DNA of 64,000 nt, taken from contig NZ_CM001240.1 of assembly GCF_000230835.1 (NCBI RefSeq), forward strand, positions 4,041,779-4,105,778. The letters run 5' to 3'. Both the position numbers and the translations under genes were made by a program. Positions 1-9,501 of the stretch are shown here, in pieces. Position 1 is the stretch's first letter, and the number at the start of each line of letters is the position of its first letter. The stretch is from Clostridium sp. DL-VIII. GTDB lineage: Bacteria; Bacillota; Clostridia; Clostridiales; Clostridiaceae. Under the pieces are notes generated by a model, which did not search any database, was not told where the DNA came from, and was given only the letters and a program-made list of their open reading frames with translations.

Positions 1-2665
1 CAATAAAATCGATATTGTTATAATTATAGGATAATATACTTATGGCTTCCTTAATCATATTTTCATTTTTTAATAAGCTAACGATTCCTTCTTTTGTTGA
101 TTTAAAACCTTGCTTTGCTGGTGAATCACTATAAAACGTGTAATACAACATATTTAACATAAGAATTTCTTCTTCATTTAAATCATTATTATAGATATCA
201 TTATTGTTAAATACATTTAATATAAAATTTATAAGCCTTCTAGAATTAATATTAAATAAATTCTTTAATTTTTTTGTTATTTCTTTCTCTTGTTCTTCAT
301 AAAATTCTTCTTTTAAGCCTGCTATAACCAGCATTCTACTAAAGCTTCTATCACCTGATTTCCCATAAAAGTCTGCTAATGATAAGTGATAATAGTTTAA
401 AAAGTTTTCTAGACTTAATTCCATATCAGTCTCTAATACGAAGTTCTTTAATTTAACTATTAAATTTGCTTTGTTATTAGCTGAGGATTTTATATTTCTT
501 AAAATATATTCTTTTGATTGTTTTTCAAGCTGAATATAACAGCCTTTAGGTAAAGTTAAAAATCCATTTTCTATATAATCTTTTATTGGATGATTAGTTT
601 TACCAATGAGTGCTCTAAACTTTTCTTCAAAATTATAATTCTTATGTGCTTGCCCCACAAAATCTAATACTGTTAAACATTCTTTGCCTTCACTTAATCT
701 TAAACCTCTTCCTAATTGCTGTAAAAATACTGTTAAGCTTTCAGTTGGCCTTAAGAACAAAACTGTATTGATTTCAGGGATATCGACACCTTCATTATAT
801 AAATCTACTACAAAAATAAACTTTATTTCACCATTTACTAATTTTCTCTTAGCATCAGCTCTTTCATTATCTTCACTATTACTATGTAAAGCTATTGATG
901 GTATATTATTTTCGTTAAAGCTTTTTGCCATAAATTTAGCATGTTCAACACTAACACAAAATCCAAGTCCGACTATTTCACTTAAATCTGTAACATAATT
1001 TTTAAGACTTTGAACTATTTGCTTTACTCTAAGATCATTTTCTGTATAAATGTTACTTAATTCTTTAATATCATAACCTCTTCTTCCCCATTTAAGCGTA
1101 GATAAATCAATATTGTCGGTAACAACAAAATATTGAAATGGACTTAGTAGCTTTCTGTTAATAGCTTCACTTAATCTAATTTCAGCACTAATCCTATCAT
1201 CAAAATATTTAAAAACATCCCCTCCATCTGCTCTTTCAGGTGTTGCTGTAAGACCTAATAAAATCTTAGGCTTATAATATTCTAGCAATCTCTGATATGA
1301 AGGAGCTGCTGCATGATGAAACTCATCTACGATAATAAAATCATAATAATCGCATGAGCTCACTTCAAATAAATTTTTGCTATTTAAACTTTGAATAGAA
1401 ACAAATAAATGCTCAAAAGAAGTAGGAATATTATTTCCAACCATTAAATCTCCAAAATTATTGTCTTTGAGTATAGCCCTAAAAGTATCTCTGCTTTGTT
1501 TTAAGATTTCCTCTCTATGAGCTACAAATAGTAATTTATTATTGTTACCCCTATTTTCCTTGCAAAAATCCTTATAATCAAAAGCTGAAATTACAGTCTT
1601 TCCAACACCTGTAGCTGCAATTATTAAATTCTTATACTTCTTAAAGATTTGTCTTTCAACTTTAAGTTTTTCAAGTATTTCTTTTTGATAAGAATAAGGT
1701 TTTATATCAAAGATAAAATTAAACTCAGTTTCATTAGAATACGTTTCTTTCATTAAAGACTTAGATAAAACTTCCTTATCACTATCAGTTCCTAAATAAC
1801 TTATAAATTCCGAATCATTCCAGTAACTTTCAAAAGTAGCTTCAAATTTCTTTATAATATCAAAAGAATCTCTTTCTGTAACTTTTATGTTCCATTCAAG
1901 TCCAGAAGTTAAAGCAGCATTTGAAAGATTAGATGACCCTATGTAAGCAGTAGTAAATCCTGTTTCTCTTTTAAACATATAAGCTTTTGCATGAAGCCTC
2001 GTTCTTTCAGTATCATAAGATATTTTAATTTCCGTATTAGGAAGTTTGCTTAATTCATAAATAGCTTTAGCATCCGTTGCTCCCATATATGAGGTAGTTA
2101 TTATTCTCAGTTTTTTATCATTGTTAGTTGCTTCCCTTAAACTATCAATAATACACCTAAGACCACTCCACTTAACAAAAGATATAAGTAAATCTATTGA
2201 ATCACAAGAAAGAATTTCCCTATTTAGCTCACTAAGCATATTAGGTTCCATAATAGAACCAGTAAATAAAGAACTTTGAGAAATTGAAGTCATAGGTCTT
2301 ACAGCTTTTCCATTACTTAAAGCTCTCTTATTATTTATCTTTAAATAAAGAGAAGTTAAAAGCTCTCCACTTTCATCAATCTTATATTTTTTAATATCTT
2401 CCTCATTAGATTCCTTCGCCAAAATATTAATGATCTTATTACAAACTTCAATTTGCTTTAAGAGCTTATCATTATCTTCTTTTTCTTTATCTCTTATATA
2501 ATTTAGAGATTTTCTTATTACACCTTCAATATACTGAGATAAAATCACTTTTGCTTCTTCGTTATCGATATTTTCTTTTGATATTAAAAGGTTATTTATA
2601 TCTAAAGCTTCTAATTCATTTATTATTTTATTATTAATTACTTGCTCATAAATTCCTTCTTTCAA
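1..2665 (-). CDS. PLD-nuclease/DEAD-box helicase (C-terminus off window)
   Basis: Large minus-strand reading frame, open to the left edge, so the C-terminus is missing. The N-terminal third reads like a phospholipase D (HKD) domain (RLHAKAYMF and IGSSNLSNAAL segments). It is followed by a superfamily-2 helicase core with Walker A (ATGVGKT), a DE-box near D-EFHHAAA, and a TATPER segment. This is the architecture of the DUF3427-type restriction/repair helicases. The chosen start is TTG at 2665 because GGTGGTGGG sits just upstream and the frame opens with KEGIYEQV, as in relatives; the nearby ATG at 2649 is out of frame. It overlaps the end of the small upstream gene, suggesting coupled translation. 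It probably acts on DNA in genome defence or repair, but the substrate is unknown. A shorter homologue without the PLD domain lies at 29052-31028. Confidence 0.85.
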   Translation of the reverse strand, partial: MKEGIYEQVINNKIINELEALDINNLLISKENIDNEEAKVILSQYIEGVIRKSLNYIRDKEKEDNDKLLKQIEVCNKIINILAKESNEEDIKKYKIDESGELLTSLYLKINNKRALSNGKAVRPMTSISQSSLFTGSIMEPNMLSELNREILSCDSIDLLISFVKWSGLRCIIDSLREATNNDKKLRIITTSYMGATDAKAIYELSKLPNTEIKISYDTERTRLHAKAYMFKRETGFTTAYIGSSNLSNAALTSGLEWNIKVTERDSFDIIKKFEATFESYWNDSEFISYLGTDSDKEVLSKSLMKETYSNETEFNFIFDIKPYSYQKEILEKLKVERQIFKKYKNLIIAATGVGKTVISAFDYKDFCKENRGNNNKLLFVAHREEILKQSRDTFRAILKDNNFGDLMVGNNIPTSFEHLFVSIQSLNSKNLFEVSSCDYYDFIIVDEFHHAAAPSYQRLLEYYKPKILLGLTATPERADGGDVFKYFDDRISAEIRLSEAINRKLLSPFQYFVVTDNIDLSTLKWGRRGYDIKELSNIYTENDLRVKQIVQSLKNYVTDLSEIVGLGFCVSVEHAKFMAKSFNENNIPSIALHSNSEDNERADAKRKLVNGEIKFIFVVDLYNEGVDIPEINTVLFLRPTESLTVFLQQLGRGLRLSEGKECLTVLDFVGQAHKNYNFEEKFRALIGKTNHPIKDYIENGFLTLPKGCYIQLEKQSKEYILRNIKSSANNKANLIVKLKNFVLETDMELSLENFLNYYHLSLADFYGKSGDRSFSRMLVIAGLKEEFYEEQEKEITKKLKNLFNINSRRLINFILNVFNNNDIYNNDLNEEEILMLNMLYYTFYSDSPAKQGFKSTKEGIVSLLKNENMIKEAISILSYNYNNIDFI

Positions 2666-2984
2666 AATCCCACCACCATTTTTTAACACTATAAATTGTA
2701 AAAATTATGTTTACAATTATTAGTATAACATAATAAAGCTGAGACTTTTTAAATATATAAAATCTCAGCTTAATCATTGTAATCATCTCTTCTTCTAAAT
2801 TTATACTTATAAAAATATAACCGCTGTACAAATTTAGTTTGTACCTAGTAAAATTATATATTGTATTATTTTCATCATACTCTTCAATCTCTGACATTAC
2901 TATGCTGTCATCTATTATCTTATTTATTGAATAATATTTAATAATGGGAAATGATTTTTGCCAAAGCATAGCTACTTTTTCCAT
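2646..2984 (-). CDS. Small single-pass membrane protein, RiPP-cluster associated
   Basis: 112-aa frame whose ATG overlaps the last codons of the radical SAM gene (GAATGGAAAAAGTAG junction), a layout typical of translational coupling. It has no family I recognise. The N-terminal 80 residues are polar with several acidic patches. A hydrophobic segment near residues 83-97 (YYVILIIVNIIFTIY) followed by KKWWW looks like one membrane helix. A perfect inverted repeat (2736-2771) lies inside the 3' part of the frame, so either the protein tolerates it or the last quarter is not natural coding sequence. By position it could be an immunity, export or accessory protein for the neighbouring peptide, but nothing in the sequence shows that. 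Confidence 0.5.
   Translation of the reverse strand: MEKVAMLWQKSFPIIKYYSINKIIDDSIVMSEIEEYDENNTIYNFTRYKLNLYSGYIFISINLEEEMITMIKLRFYIFKKSQLYYVILIIVNIIFTIYSVKKWWWDFERRNL
2736..2771. repeat. AAGCTGAGA inverted repeat, copy 1
   Basis: AAGCTGAGA (2736-2744) pairs with TCTCAGCTT (2763-2771) across an AT-rich loop. The same hairpin, with near-identical flanks, recurs at 11552-11588. It resembles a weak bidirectional terminator or a small dispersed repeat. Here it sits inside an apparent reading frame. Confidence 0.6.
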
Positions 2985-4237
2985 TCACCTAAATATGGAT
3001 TATAATTGCACATTTTTCCTTTAGAATAAATATCTCCATTTTCAGTACATATTGGCCTACAGTCATTGCAAACATATTTATATTCACAATCCTTACATTC
3101 ATTAATAAAGTCTTTTGAGACACTCCAAAATTTTGTAATCAAATAGTCATCAATAATATTATTCATATCATTTATTCTAATATTAAACCTTTTGTCTATA
3201 AAATCATTTCCCATTATGCATGGAGAAACATACCCATCACAGGTAATGTTTATCTTTCCCTGCCAACAGCTATTTCCAGAGTAATTTTTTAAAAACTGTG
3301 ATTCATTTACCGGCTTAAAATTAGGTTTATTTCTAATTCTTTGAAATTTAGTTTCTAATTCCGATGGAATTAAATTTTTTTTAGATATTCCAACATCTCT
3401 TACTATGTCTATTTTGCTGCGAACTCCTGTTAATTCATATATGTAATCTTGTATTTCTGAAATATCATTAAAATTATAACTCATTACTGCGCTATTAGCT
3501 TTAACATAAACTCCAAATTCTTTCAACTTCTTTATATTTGATATTGTAATATTGAAACTTCCATCTTTTCTAGTTATTTTATCATGAATTTCTGCTTTAT
3601 TTGAATAAATTGATGTGATTACTTTAACCTTATTTGATACAATGGCTTGTATTATTTTTTCTGTTAATAAAGTCAAATTTGAGTAAAGTATTAATTCTGA
3701 TTCCGAACATATTTTTTTGCAATAATTTATAATATCTATAATCCCATTAAATAATAGTGGTTCGCCACCAATTAAAATTATTTTTCTAGGTTTAAATTTC
3801 TTCAATTGATTGATTATTCTTTTCCAATCCTCAACATTTAATAAATTTAAACCTTTATCGCTGCTACTATTACAATCCATATAACAATGGCAACAATTTA
3901 AATTGCAAGCTTTTCGTAATTCAAACCATACAGTAGATAATTTTCTATCAATAACCTTTTCCTTAGTATAATTTCCAGAAACTGTTTTTTCACTGGAATA
4001 ATACCCCAAGTTTTTACTAATGAGTAAATCCAAATATTTTTTAAATCTATTGTTTTCTTCTGGTGTCAATTCTGCTAAAACCTTTTCCACAGATTCACCA
4101 TTTAAAAGCCTATTTAGATAATATTTTGAATTGCTATCTATAGAAAAAAGTCTACTGCAATTTAAATCTTGAAGTAAACCACGCTTTGCCCCTTGAATTA
4201 ATATTACATTTTCATTTAGTACAAAATAGCTTTTCAT
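2972..4237 (-). CDS. Radical SAM/SPASM peptide maturase
   Basis: 421 aa. Residues 1-80 (GAKRGLLQDLNCSRLFSID) form an N-terminal region like that of other peptide-modifying SPASM enzymes, possibly the precursor-recognition part. The radical SAM cluster motif CxxxCxxC is C111, C115, C118, followed by a GGEP segment that binds S-adenosylmethionine. The C-terminal third has a Cys-rich SPASM region (C..CDGYVSPC and CKDCEYKYVCNDC) for extra Fe-S clusters. The start codon lies 3 bases after the stop of a 50-aa acidic peptide gene, which is the likely substrate. I therefore expect a Cys-to-carbon thioether or similar crosslink, but the chemistry is inferred. The N-terminal style resembles grasp-with-spasm maturases, yet no ATP-grasp gene is in the window. 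Confidence 0.85.
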   Translation of the reverse strand: MKSYFVLNENVILIQGAKRGLLQDLNCSRLFSIDSNSKYYLNRLLNGESVEKVLAELTPEENNRFKKYLDLLISKNLGYYSSEKTVSGNYTKEKVIDRKLSTVWFELRKACNLNCCHCYMDCNSSSDKGLNLLNVEDWKRIINQLKKFKPRKIILIGGEPLLFNGIIDIINYCKKICSESELILYSNLTLLTEKIIQAIVSNKVKVITSIYSNKAEIHDKITRKDGSFNITISNIKKLKEFGVYVKANSAVMSYNFNDISEIQDYIYELTGVRSKIDIVRDVGISKKNLIPSELETKFQRIRNKPNFKPVNESQFLKNYSGNSCWQGKINITCDGYVSPCIMGNDFIDKRFNIRINDMNNIIDDYLITKFWSVSKDFINECKDCEYKYVCNDCRPICTENGDIYSKGKMCNYNPYLGEWKK

Positions 4238-4240
4238 ATC

Positions 4241-4393
4241 CTAGTATATATCCTCTCCATCATCTGGCTCTGGATCTGGATACCCATTTGGCATACAATC
4301 TTGTTCTTCAGTCGGATTACAATCGTCAAAAAAGTCTGGAAAACAAGCTCCACTAACATTATTATCACTAATTTCCACCAATTCAAAATTCAT
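4241..4393 (-). CDS. Candidate RiPP precursor peptide, 50 aa
   Basis: Short frame with an ideal ribosome binding site (AAAGGGGGAC before ATAAAATG) and a stop 3 bases before the radical SAM maturase. The first 15 residues are leader-like (MNFELVEISDNNVSGA). The core holds three Cys-x-Pro motifs (CFP, CNP, CMP) spaced 9 and 8 residues apart, many Asp/Glu, and a tail ending GYPDPEPDDGEDIY. Ranthipeptide-type precursors also place acidic residues a few positions after cysteine, which fits here (CFPD, CNPTE). I do not recognise it as SCIFF, Clo7bot or another named family. It is too short for ordinary gene callers. Confidence 0.75.
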   Translation of the reverse strand: MNFELVEISDNNVSGACFPDFFDDCNPTEEQDCMPNGYPDPEPDDGEDIY

Positions 4394-4580
4394 TTTATGT
4401 CCCCCTTTATAATTAAAAATTTAAAATGAGTAATCAATATTTACTAATAGATAATTCTATTATATCTTAATTTGATTTATTTTTAAATTGGCTGATAAAT
4501 GTTTAAGTAATCATATGCCTATACTATAATTATTTCCAATTAGGCAAATAATATATGCACATAAGTTCTTATCTAAATGA

Positions 4581-4610
4581 AAAAAGCTATCCTTTTCTGG
4601 ATAGCTTTTT
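4581..4610. terminator. Rho-independent terminator
   Basis: Twelve-base perfect stem (AAAAAGCTATCC / GGATAGCTTTTT) with a 6-base loop and T-runs on both strands. It lies directly downstream of the Rpn remnant read on the minus strand. Confidence 0.85.
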
Positions 4611-4623
4611 GCGTTTCAAGTTT

Positions 4624-5068
4624 TTAAGTCTTAATTTTTAAAATTTCTTCCTTGCTAAGCTTTGAATATTTAATTATTTTCTCTATTGGTTCATTATCCT
4701 TTAGCATTTCTTTTGCTATTTCTAAGGCTTTTTCTTCCTTACCTTCTTCAATTTTCTCCCTATCTCTTTCTAATAAAGTCATAAATTCCACCTCCATTGA
4801 AATATCATTTTTAACTTCTTGCACCCTTTTATGTATGGTTTTCACAAGATTCCCTTTAGCACCTTGTATTGTATCATCTGTTGAATCTTCTACATAAGCA
4901 AGGAATTCTAGTAGAATGATTTGATATTTCCATTTTGCTTTCAAGCTTACGCCACTCTTCAATCTCGAGCTTATAGTATAATGTATCATCAGATTTTGGC
5001 AGTTCATATATTTCACTTCTTTTCGATAAATACATTTTAACCATGTTTTTTCTAACATGAGAAATCAT
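4624..5068 (-). pseudogene. Rpn/PD-(D/E)XK nuclease remnant (composite)
   Basis: The last ~100 residues (from LLEFLAYVEDSTDD to the end) are nearly identical to the C-terminus of the intact Rpn-family protein at 16060-16860. The nuclease core is missing. In front of it, in another frame, is a fragment (VRKNMVKMYLSKRSEIYELP, 5068 to ~4915) that does not occur in the intact copy and seems to come from a different paralogue. The two pieces are joined out of frame near 4910, so this is a recombined remnant. It follows jetD by 10 bases but is unlikely to be part of that system. Confidence 0.8.
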
Positions 5069-5078
5069 AAACCTATAA

Positions 5079-6260
5079 TTAAAAAATTATTTCTTGTTCT
5101 AATTTTCTATCAAGTTTTATCATCCTTAATAAGACATCACTATACTCTTTATATTCCTTATTTTCTAATAATCTAGTAATCTCACTTACATCATTAACTG
5201 TTAGTGGTTTGGCGTAATCAATGTTTTTAAGCAGGGTTTTACTATCCATATTTAGAGTTTTAAATGGTATTTTTGTCTTTTTTATTAAATGAACTAAAAT
5301 TTTAAAGCCCCCAGCATCAATATCACCAGAATGATAATAATTTATGTAAGGATTTTCAGAATAAATTTTAATTAATAAGTTTTGTCTAACACTATTATGA
5401 TACCCACCTAAATAGATTACGCCTCCATCTCCATTATAATTATTAAATGATGTTAAATTTTCAATTGTCACTAGCTTATTTCCTAAAACTTTAATCTCTT
5501 TAATGTTTTCTATATCTTTTGAGCTTATAGCTATACCTCCAAGAAAATCATTTGCGTTTATGTAACTTTCTTTAAGTTTTAAACTCATATTTCCCTTAAA
5601 ATAAACATAAGTATAATTCTTCAAAATGTTATAATCATTAAGAAATTCATCACTAGAAAAGTCTTTTATAATCTTAATTATTTTGCCCTCTATAGCTTCA
5701 TACCTTTTGGAATCTCCATAAACTTTAACTGAAAAATTCCTTCTAAAAATTTCTTCCTTTTGTTTTAGCACTTCATCTATACCTTTCAATATATCTTTAC
5801 ATTCTGATGAATTTTCAATATCTAAATATTTCTTTACAGATCCATTACTTTTAAGTTTATCTGTAATATATTTTGCAAAGTTTCCGAGAACATCTTCCCT
5901 TTCTTTATAACTTTCCAATAATAATGAGACTTCATCTTCTTTTTGCTTTTTTTCTTTCCTATTTAAAAATAAATATGCAGCTTCTATGTTTTCAAGATTT
6001 AATTGAATCTTTTCTATAATATGGCTTTTGTATCCTTTTCCTTTATATACTTTTATAAGTTTTTCAATTTCTAGCTGATTACAAGCTACATCAATTTCTT
6101 CCTTATATTTGTAATTTAGTTCATCAAAATATTCCTTTATACTTTTCAAGTTAAATTTAAAATATATCTGTGTATCTCTTAACGCATCCCCCTTATAAAT
6201 GACGCTATTTTCATAAGAATCAATTAACTTATCTAATAGTAATTTTTTATAATTTTTCAT
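5079..6260 (-). CDS. jetD: Wadjet protein JetD (Toprim nuclease subunit)
   Basis: 393 aa, DUF2220/JetD-like. The helical N-terminal part (1-200) is followed by a Toprim-type region with the conserved TIEN segment, the GGYHNS loop and YYHSGDIDAGGF, whose acidic residues are the expected metal-binding set. In Wadjet systems JetD is the nuclease that cuts circular plasmid DNA after loop extrusion by JetABC. The start overlaps the end of jetC by 14 bases, the usual coupled order A-B-C-D. The length is normal, no key residue is obviously missing, and the system looks complete. Confidence 0.92.
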   Translation of the reverse strand: MKNYKKLLLDKLIDSYENSVIYKGDALRDTQIYFKFNLKSIKEYFDELNYKYKEEIDVACNQLEIEKLIKVYKGKGYKSHIIEKIQLNLENIEAAYLFLNRKEKKQKEDEVSLLLESYKEREDVLGNFAKYITDKLKSNGSVKKYLDIENSSECKDILKGIDEVLKQKEEIFRRNFSVKVYGDSKRYEAIEGKIIKIIKDFSSDEFLNDYNILKNYTYVYFKGNMSLKLKESYINANDFLGGIAISSKDIENIKEIKVLGNKLVTIENLTSFNNYNGDGGVIYLGGYHNSVRQNLLIKIYSENPYINYYHSGDIDAGGFKILVHLIKKTKIPFKTLNMDSKTLLKNIDYAKPLTVNDVSEITRLLENKEYKEYSDVLLRMIKLDRKLEQEIIF

Positions 6261-9200
6261 TTATCATATCCTCTATAATACTGAATTTATCTGCTTTTAT
6301 TGCAAGAAGCACTGTATTTACATAAGGAGTTATAGGCTCAATTTTTTGTGGTGGTGCTCCTATTAATAATTGCAGCTGAGAATTAAATTTATCATAAAAT
6401 TCCATCATAGACATAATTCTCGCATCATCCATTTTATCAAAGGCTTCATCAAATAATATAATTCCTATAGATTCTGAAGATGAAGATACCCCTTTGTAAA
6501 GCTGTAGAAATGATGCTGCCATTGCAACATAAAATGGAGTTTGAGTTTCTCCTCCACTCTTCTCCCTGCATACTTTAGAAAATAATGATGTAGTATTATC
6601 ATTATATTTAATCTCTATATCATAGCTCATATAATTTCTATAATCAGTTAATTTAATAAGTTCTGCTTCATTACTCTCATTATCAAAAGTTAACTTATCA
6701 AATAATTCATTTAGGAGTTCCTTATGTTTATTTTCATAAGATGTACTAAACAAAGTGAAACCCTCACCTATATTTTCATTATCCATTATCATATCATAAT
6801 ATTCTTTATTTTCCTTGCTTTTCCCAATTTTAAACTCGTATTCTTCATTTCCAAATTTGACATCTTTAAGGCCCTTATTTAATCCCTTAAATTCGGATTT
6901 CGCAGTATTAATATTTTCTTGAATTTTAGATAAAAAGTGTTCCTTAAACTCTTCTTCTGCATTTTTCCTTGAAGTTTTAACTTGCTCTTCGTATTCGATA
7001 ACTTTACTTTTCACAAGATTATCAAGTTCATCTAAGAAAGTATTAATACCATTTATCCCAACCTCTGCTCCGAAATCATAAGTAATATTATATGATCCCT
7101 GAAGATTTTTTAAATCTTCTTCAGTTTTTGATAATTTAGTTTTATTTCCTTCCTTACTCACATTAAAATTATTTTTAATGACTTCAAAAGATTTACTTTC
7201 AGTTTCTTTAATAAATCTCTCCTCTGCCTCTTTGGCTAAAGAGCCAATTTTACTTTTATTTTCCTCTACCTGCACTTTTTTTATAGAAAGAATTCTTCTT
7301 TTGTCATCAATAATATTATTAATTGAAGATAAGTTTCCTTTTTTATTTATCAACTCATTTTCTATCTTCTTCTTACTTAAATTCAAACTTTTAATTTCCT
7401 CTTGAACTTCATTAAGTTTTATTTGAAGGGCCATATAGCTGTTATTCTTTTCTAATTCAAGAATCTCTTCCTTAAGTATTGAAACCTTATTACTTATATC
7501 TACTATTCTTTTTAAAACATCACACTTTTCCCTTAAGTTTTCAAGCCTAAGCTTATTAATTGTTTTAATTATATTTGTAACTATATTAATATCTTCTTTT
7601 AAAACATTAATTTCAGATAATAATATGCTAAGATTATCTTTTGCCTGCTCTAGTTGATATTTATAAGCATCTTCACCTATGTAAGGAGTTTTGTATGTCT
7701 TTGGATTTATAGCTCTTGCAACATTATTTTTATACATCATACATGTAGGAGTTATGGATGTTTTATGTTCTTTCAATTCTGAAACATGAGTGCATCTAAT
7801 TACATTTCCGAGTATCATATTAATATATCTTTTGGCATCAAGGCTTTTAGACACTACTACCTCTGCTAAGGAATTTTCAAGAGGCTTATCATACTTTTCA
7901 AGACCTCTGGTGTTTATTATTCCAACTGAATGTAGCCCTTGTGCTTTACTTAATCTCTCATAAATTTTAAGTACTGAGTCAAAATCTTCTTCATCTACAA
8001 TAAGATAAAATCTCTGAGTATTTAAATACCCTTCAACAGCATTTTTCCAAACTGGATCTATAACTTCCAATAATTCGCACAATATTTTTGGAACAATTTC
8101 TCTTCCTAATTTTCTTGTTTCCTTTATGATCTCCTCTTTTAAAAGCATAACTTCCCTGGGATATTGAAGATTTCTCTTTTCAAGTTCAGAAATTTGTTTC
8201 TCTATATCCTTTCTATTATCTTCTTTCTGTTTTAATTCATATTCTTTTTCAGCTCTATACTTTTCCTTATTCTGTTTAGTTTTATCAATTACATTTTCAG
8301 TATTTATTGATGTTGTTTTATATTCTTCTATATTATTTTCATCTAGTGAAATCATTTTATTGTAAAAGTCACCTATAGTATCCGTATCCAATAGAAGTCT
8401 GCTTAATTCTTTAATATAAGATTTTTGTTCACTAAATTGTTTTAAAAATCGATCTTTATTTTCTTTTTCATGTCTATAATCTTTTTCAGCTTGTTCTAAA
8501 GAATTCTTCATAGTCTCTAATGCCTTGTATTCAGAATTCGAATATAAATCAGCTCGGATGTTATTAGCAATCTTTGTTTTGTCATTTATTTCATCATAAA
8601 TAATATTATTCTTATTATTTAAAGCTTCAATATTAACATTCAAAGCAGTAATTTCTTTTATTTTTTGTTCAATTTCTTCTTTTAAAAGCTCTTCTTCTGC
8701 TTTTAATACTATGTATTCATGCAGACTTATTGTCCTTGAAATACTTTCATATAAGGAATACTTAGCCTTTATTTCTTCAAGCTTTTTAATTTTTACTTTC
8801 ACTTCATTTAAGACGTCTTCAAATTCTTTAAAAGTTCGTATATTTTCTCTAAGTTCATCAATATTAACTGATTTCTCTTCTAGTATGTAAGTATATACAA
8901 ACTCTTTAACATTAGAAATTGGTTTGAATGCTAAAGCCTTTGGAAGCAATTCGAAAAATTTTTCATTTAACCGTCCAAGTCTGTGAGAAAAATCTTTTTT
9001 AGCATCTACTATCCTTGTTGATGAAAATGGCATATTTACTTCTTTTCCATATGTTCTAAAATTAGATATATCAGTAGGTTCATTATTAACTATGAAAGTT
9101 ACATCTTCAAATCTGCATTTTTCTGCTCTATACCAAAGAACCTTTTCTGAAGTTTCAGAAGCTGAATCAATTACGGCCCCAATTATAAAATAATTTTTCT

Positions 9201-9501
9201 TACTTTCCTCATAAAATTCCAAGGCTACGTGAGCTGAAATATCTCCGTTTCTTTCAAATTCATTGTCTTCTCTTCCTGTTTTAAATCTTACATATCCAGA
9301 TAAACTTCTTTTGGAATTTTCATTAGCTGCCTTATTAAAATTATTTTTAGAACAAGTTAAGACAAATTGAATAGCATCTAAAATTGTAGACTTTCCTGCT
9401 CCATTTTCTCCTGATAAAAGAGTTGAGTTTTTAATTTCAATTGTTTCATCCTTAAATGCATGCCAATTAACTAGCCTAATCCCCGTTAACCTCTTCATCA
9501 T
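6247..9501 (-). CDS. jetC: Wadjet protein JetC (SMC-like ATPase)
   Basis: 1084 aa. Walker A is GENGAGKS at 31-38. The middle (about 230-470 and 620-840) is long coiled coil rich in K, E, L and I with a hinge-like globular segment near 480-600. The C-terminal head carries the ABC signature (KSGGETQTPF) and Walker B (IILFDEAFDKMDD). This is the MukB/SMC-like motor that extrudes DNA loops in Wadjet. Tandem ATGs follow AAGGGGGTAAAAG, so the start may be 9501 or 9498. It overlaps jetB by 26 bases and jetD by 14. Confidence 0.93.
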   Translation of the reverse strand: MMKRLTGIRLVNWHAFKDETIEIKNSTLLSGENGAGKSTILDAIQFVLTCSKNNFNKAANENSKRSLSGYVRFKTGREDNEFERNGDISAHVALEFYEESKKNYFIIGAVIDSASETSEKVLWYRAEKCRFEDVTFIVNNEPTDISNFRTYGKEVNMPFSSTRIVDAKKDFSHRLGRLNEKFFELLPKALAFKPISNVKEFVYTYILEEKSVNIDELRENIRTFKEFEDVLNEVKVKIKKLEEIKAKYSLYESISRTISLHEYIVLKAEEELLKEEIEQKIKEITALNVNIEALNNKNNIIYDEINDKTKIANNIRADLYSNSEYKALETMKNSLEQAEKDYRHEKENKDRFLKQFSEQKSYIKELSRLLLDTDTIGDFYNKMISLDENNIEEYKTTSINTENVIDKTKQNKEKYRAEKEYELKQKEDNRKDIEKQISELEKRNLQYPREVMLLKEEIIKETRKLGREIVPKILCELLEVIDPVWKNAVEGYLNTQRFYLIVDEEDFDSVLKIYERLSKAQGLHSVGIINTRGLEKYDKPLENSLAEVVVSKSLDAKRYINMILGNVIRCTHVSELKEHKTSITPTCMMYKNNVARAINPKTYKTPYIGEDAYKYQLEQAKDNLSILLSEINVLKEDINIVTNIIKTINKLRLENLREKCDVLKRIVDISNKVSILKEEILELEKNNSYMALQIKLNEVQEEIKSLNLSKKKIENELINKKGNLSSINNIIDDKRRILSIKKVQVEENKSKIGSLAKEAEERFIKETESKSFEVIKNNFNVSKEGNKTKLSKTEEDLKNLQGSYNITYDFGAEVGINGINTFLDELDNLVKSKVIEYEEQVKTSRKNAEEEFKEHFLSKIQENINTAKSEFKGLNKGLKDVKFGNEEYEFKIGKSKENKEYYDMIMDNENIGEGFTLFSTSYENKHKELLNELFDKLTFDNESNEAELIKLTDYRNYMSYDIEIKYNDNTTSLFSKVCREKSGGETQTPFYVAMAASFLQLYKGVSSSSESIGIILFDEAFDKMDDARIMSMMEFYDKFNSQLQLLIGAPPQKIEPITPYVNTVLLAIKADKFSIIEDMINEKL

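Noticed and set aside
684..998. Plus-strand 104-aa frame opposite the PLD helicase
   Set aside because: It lies antisense inside a clear helicase gene, has no ribosome site, and has a low-complexity Ser/Leu composition. It is a shadow frame.
7178..7405. Plus-strand frame opposite jetC
   Set aside because: Antisense of the coiled-coil region, composed mostly of Leu, Ser, Ile and Phe; no signals of expression.
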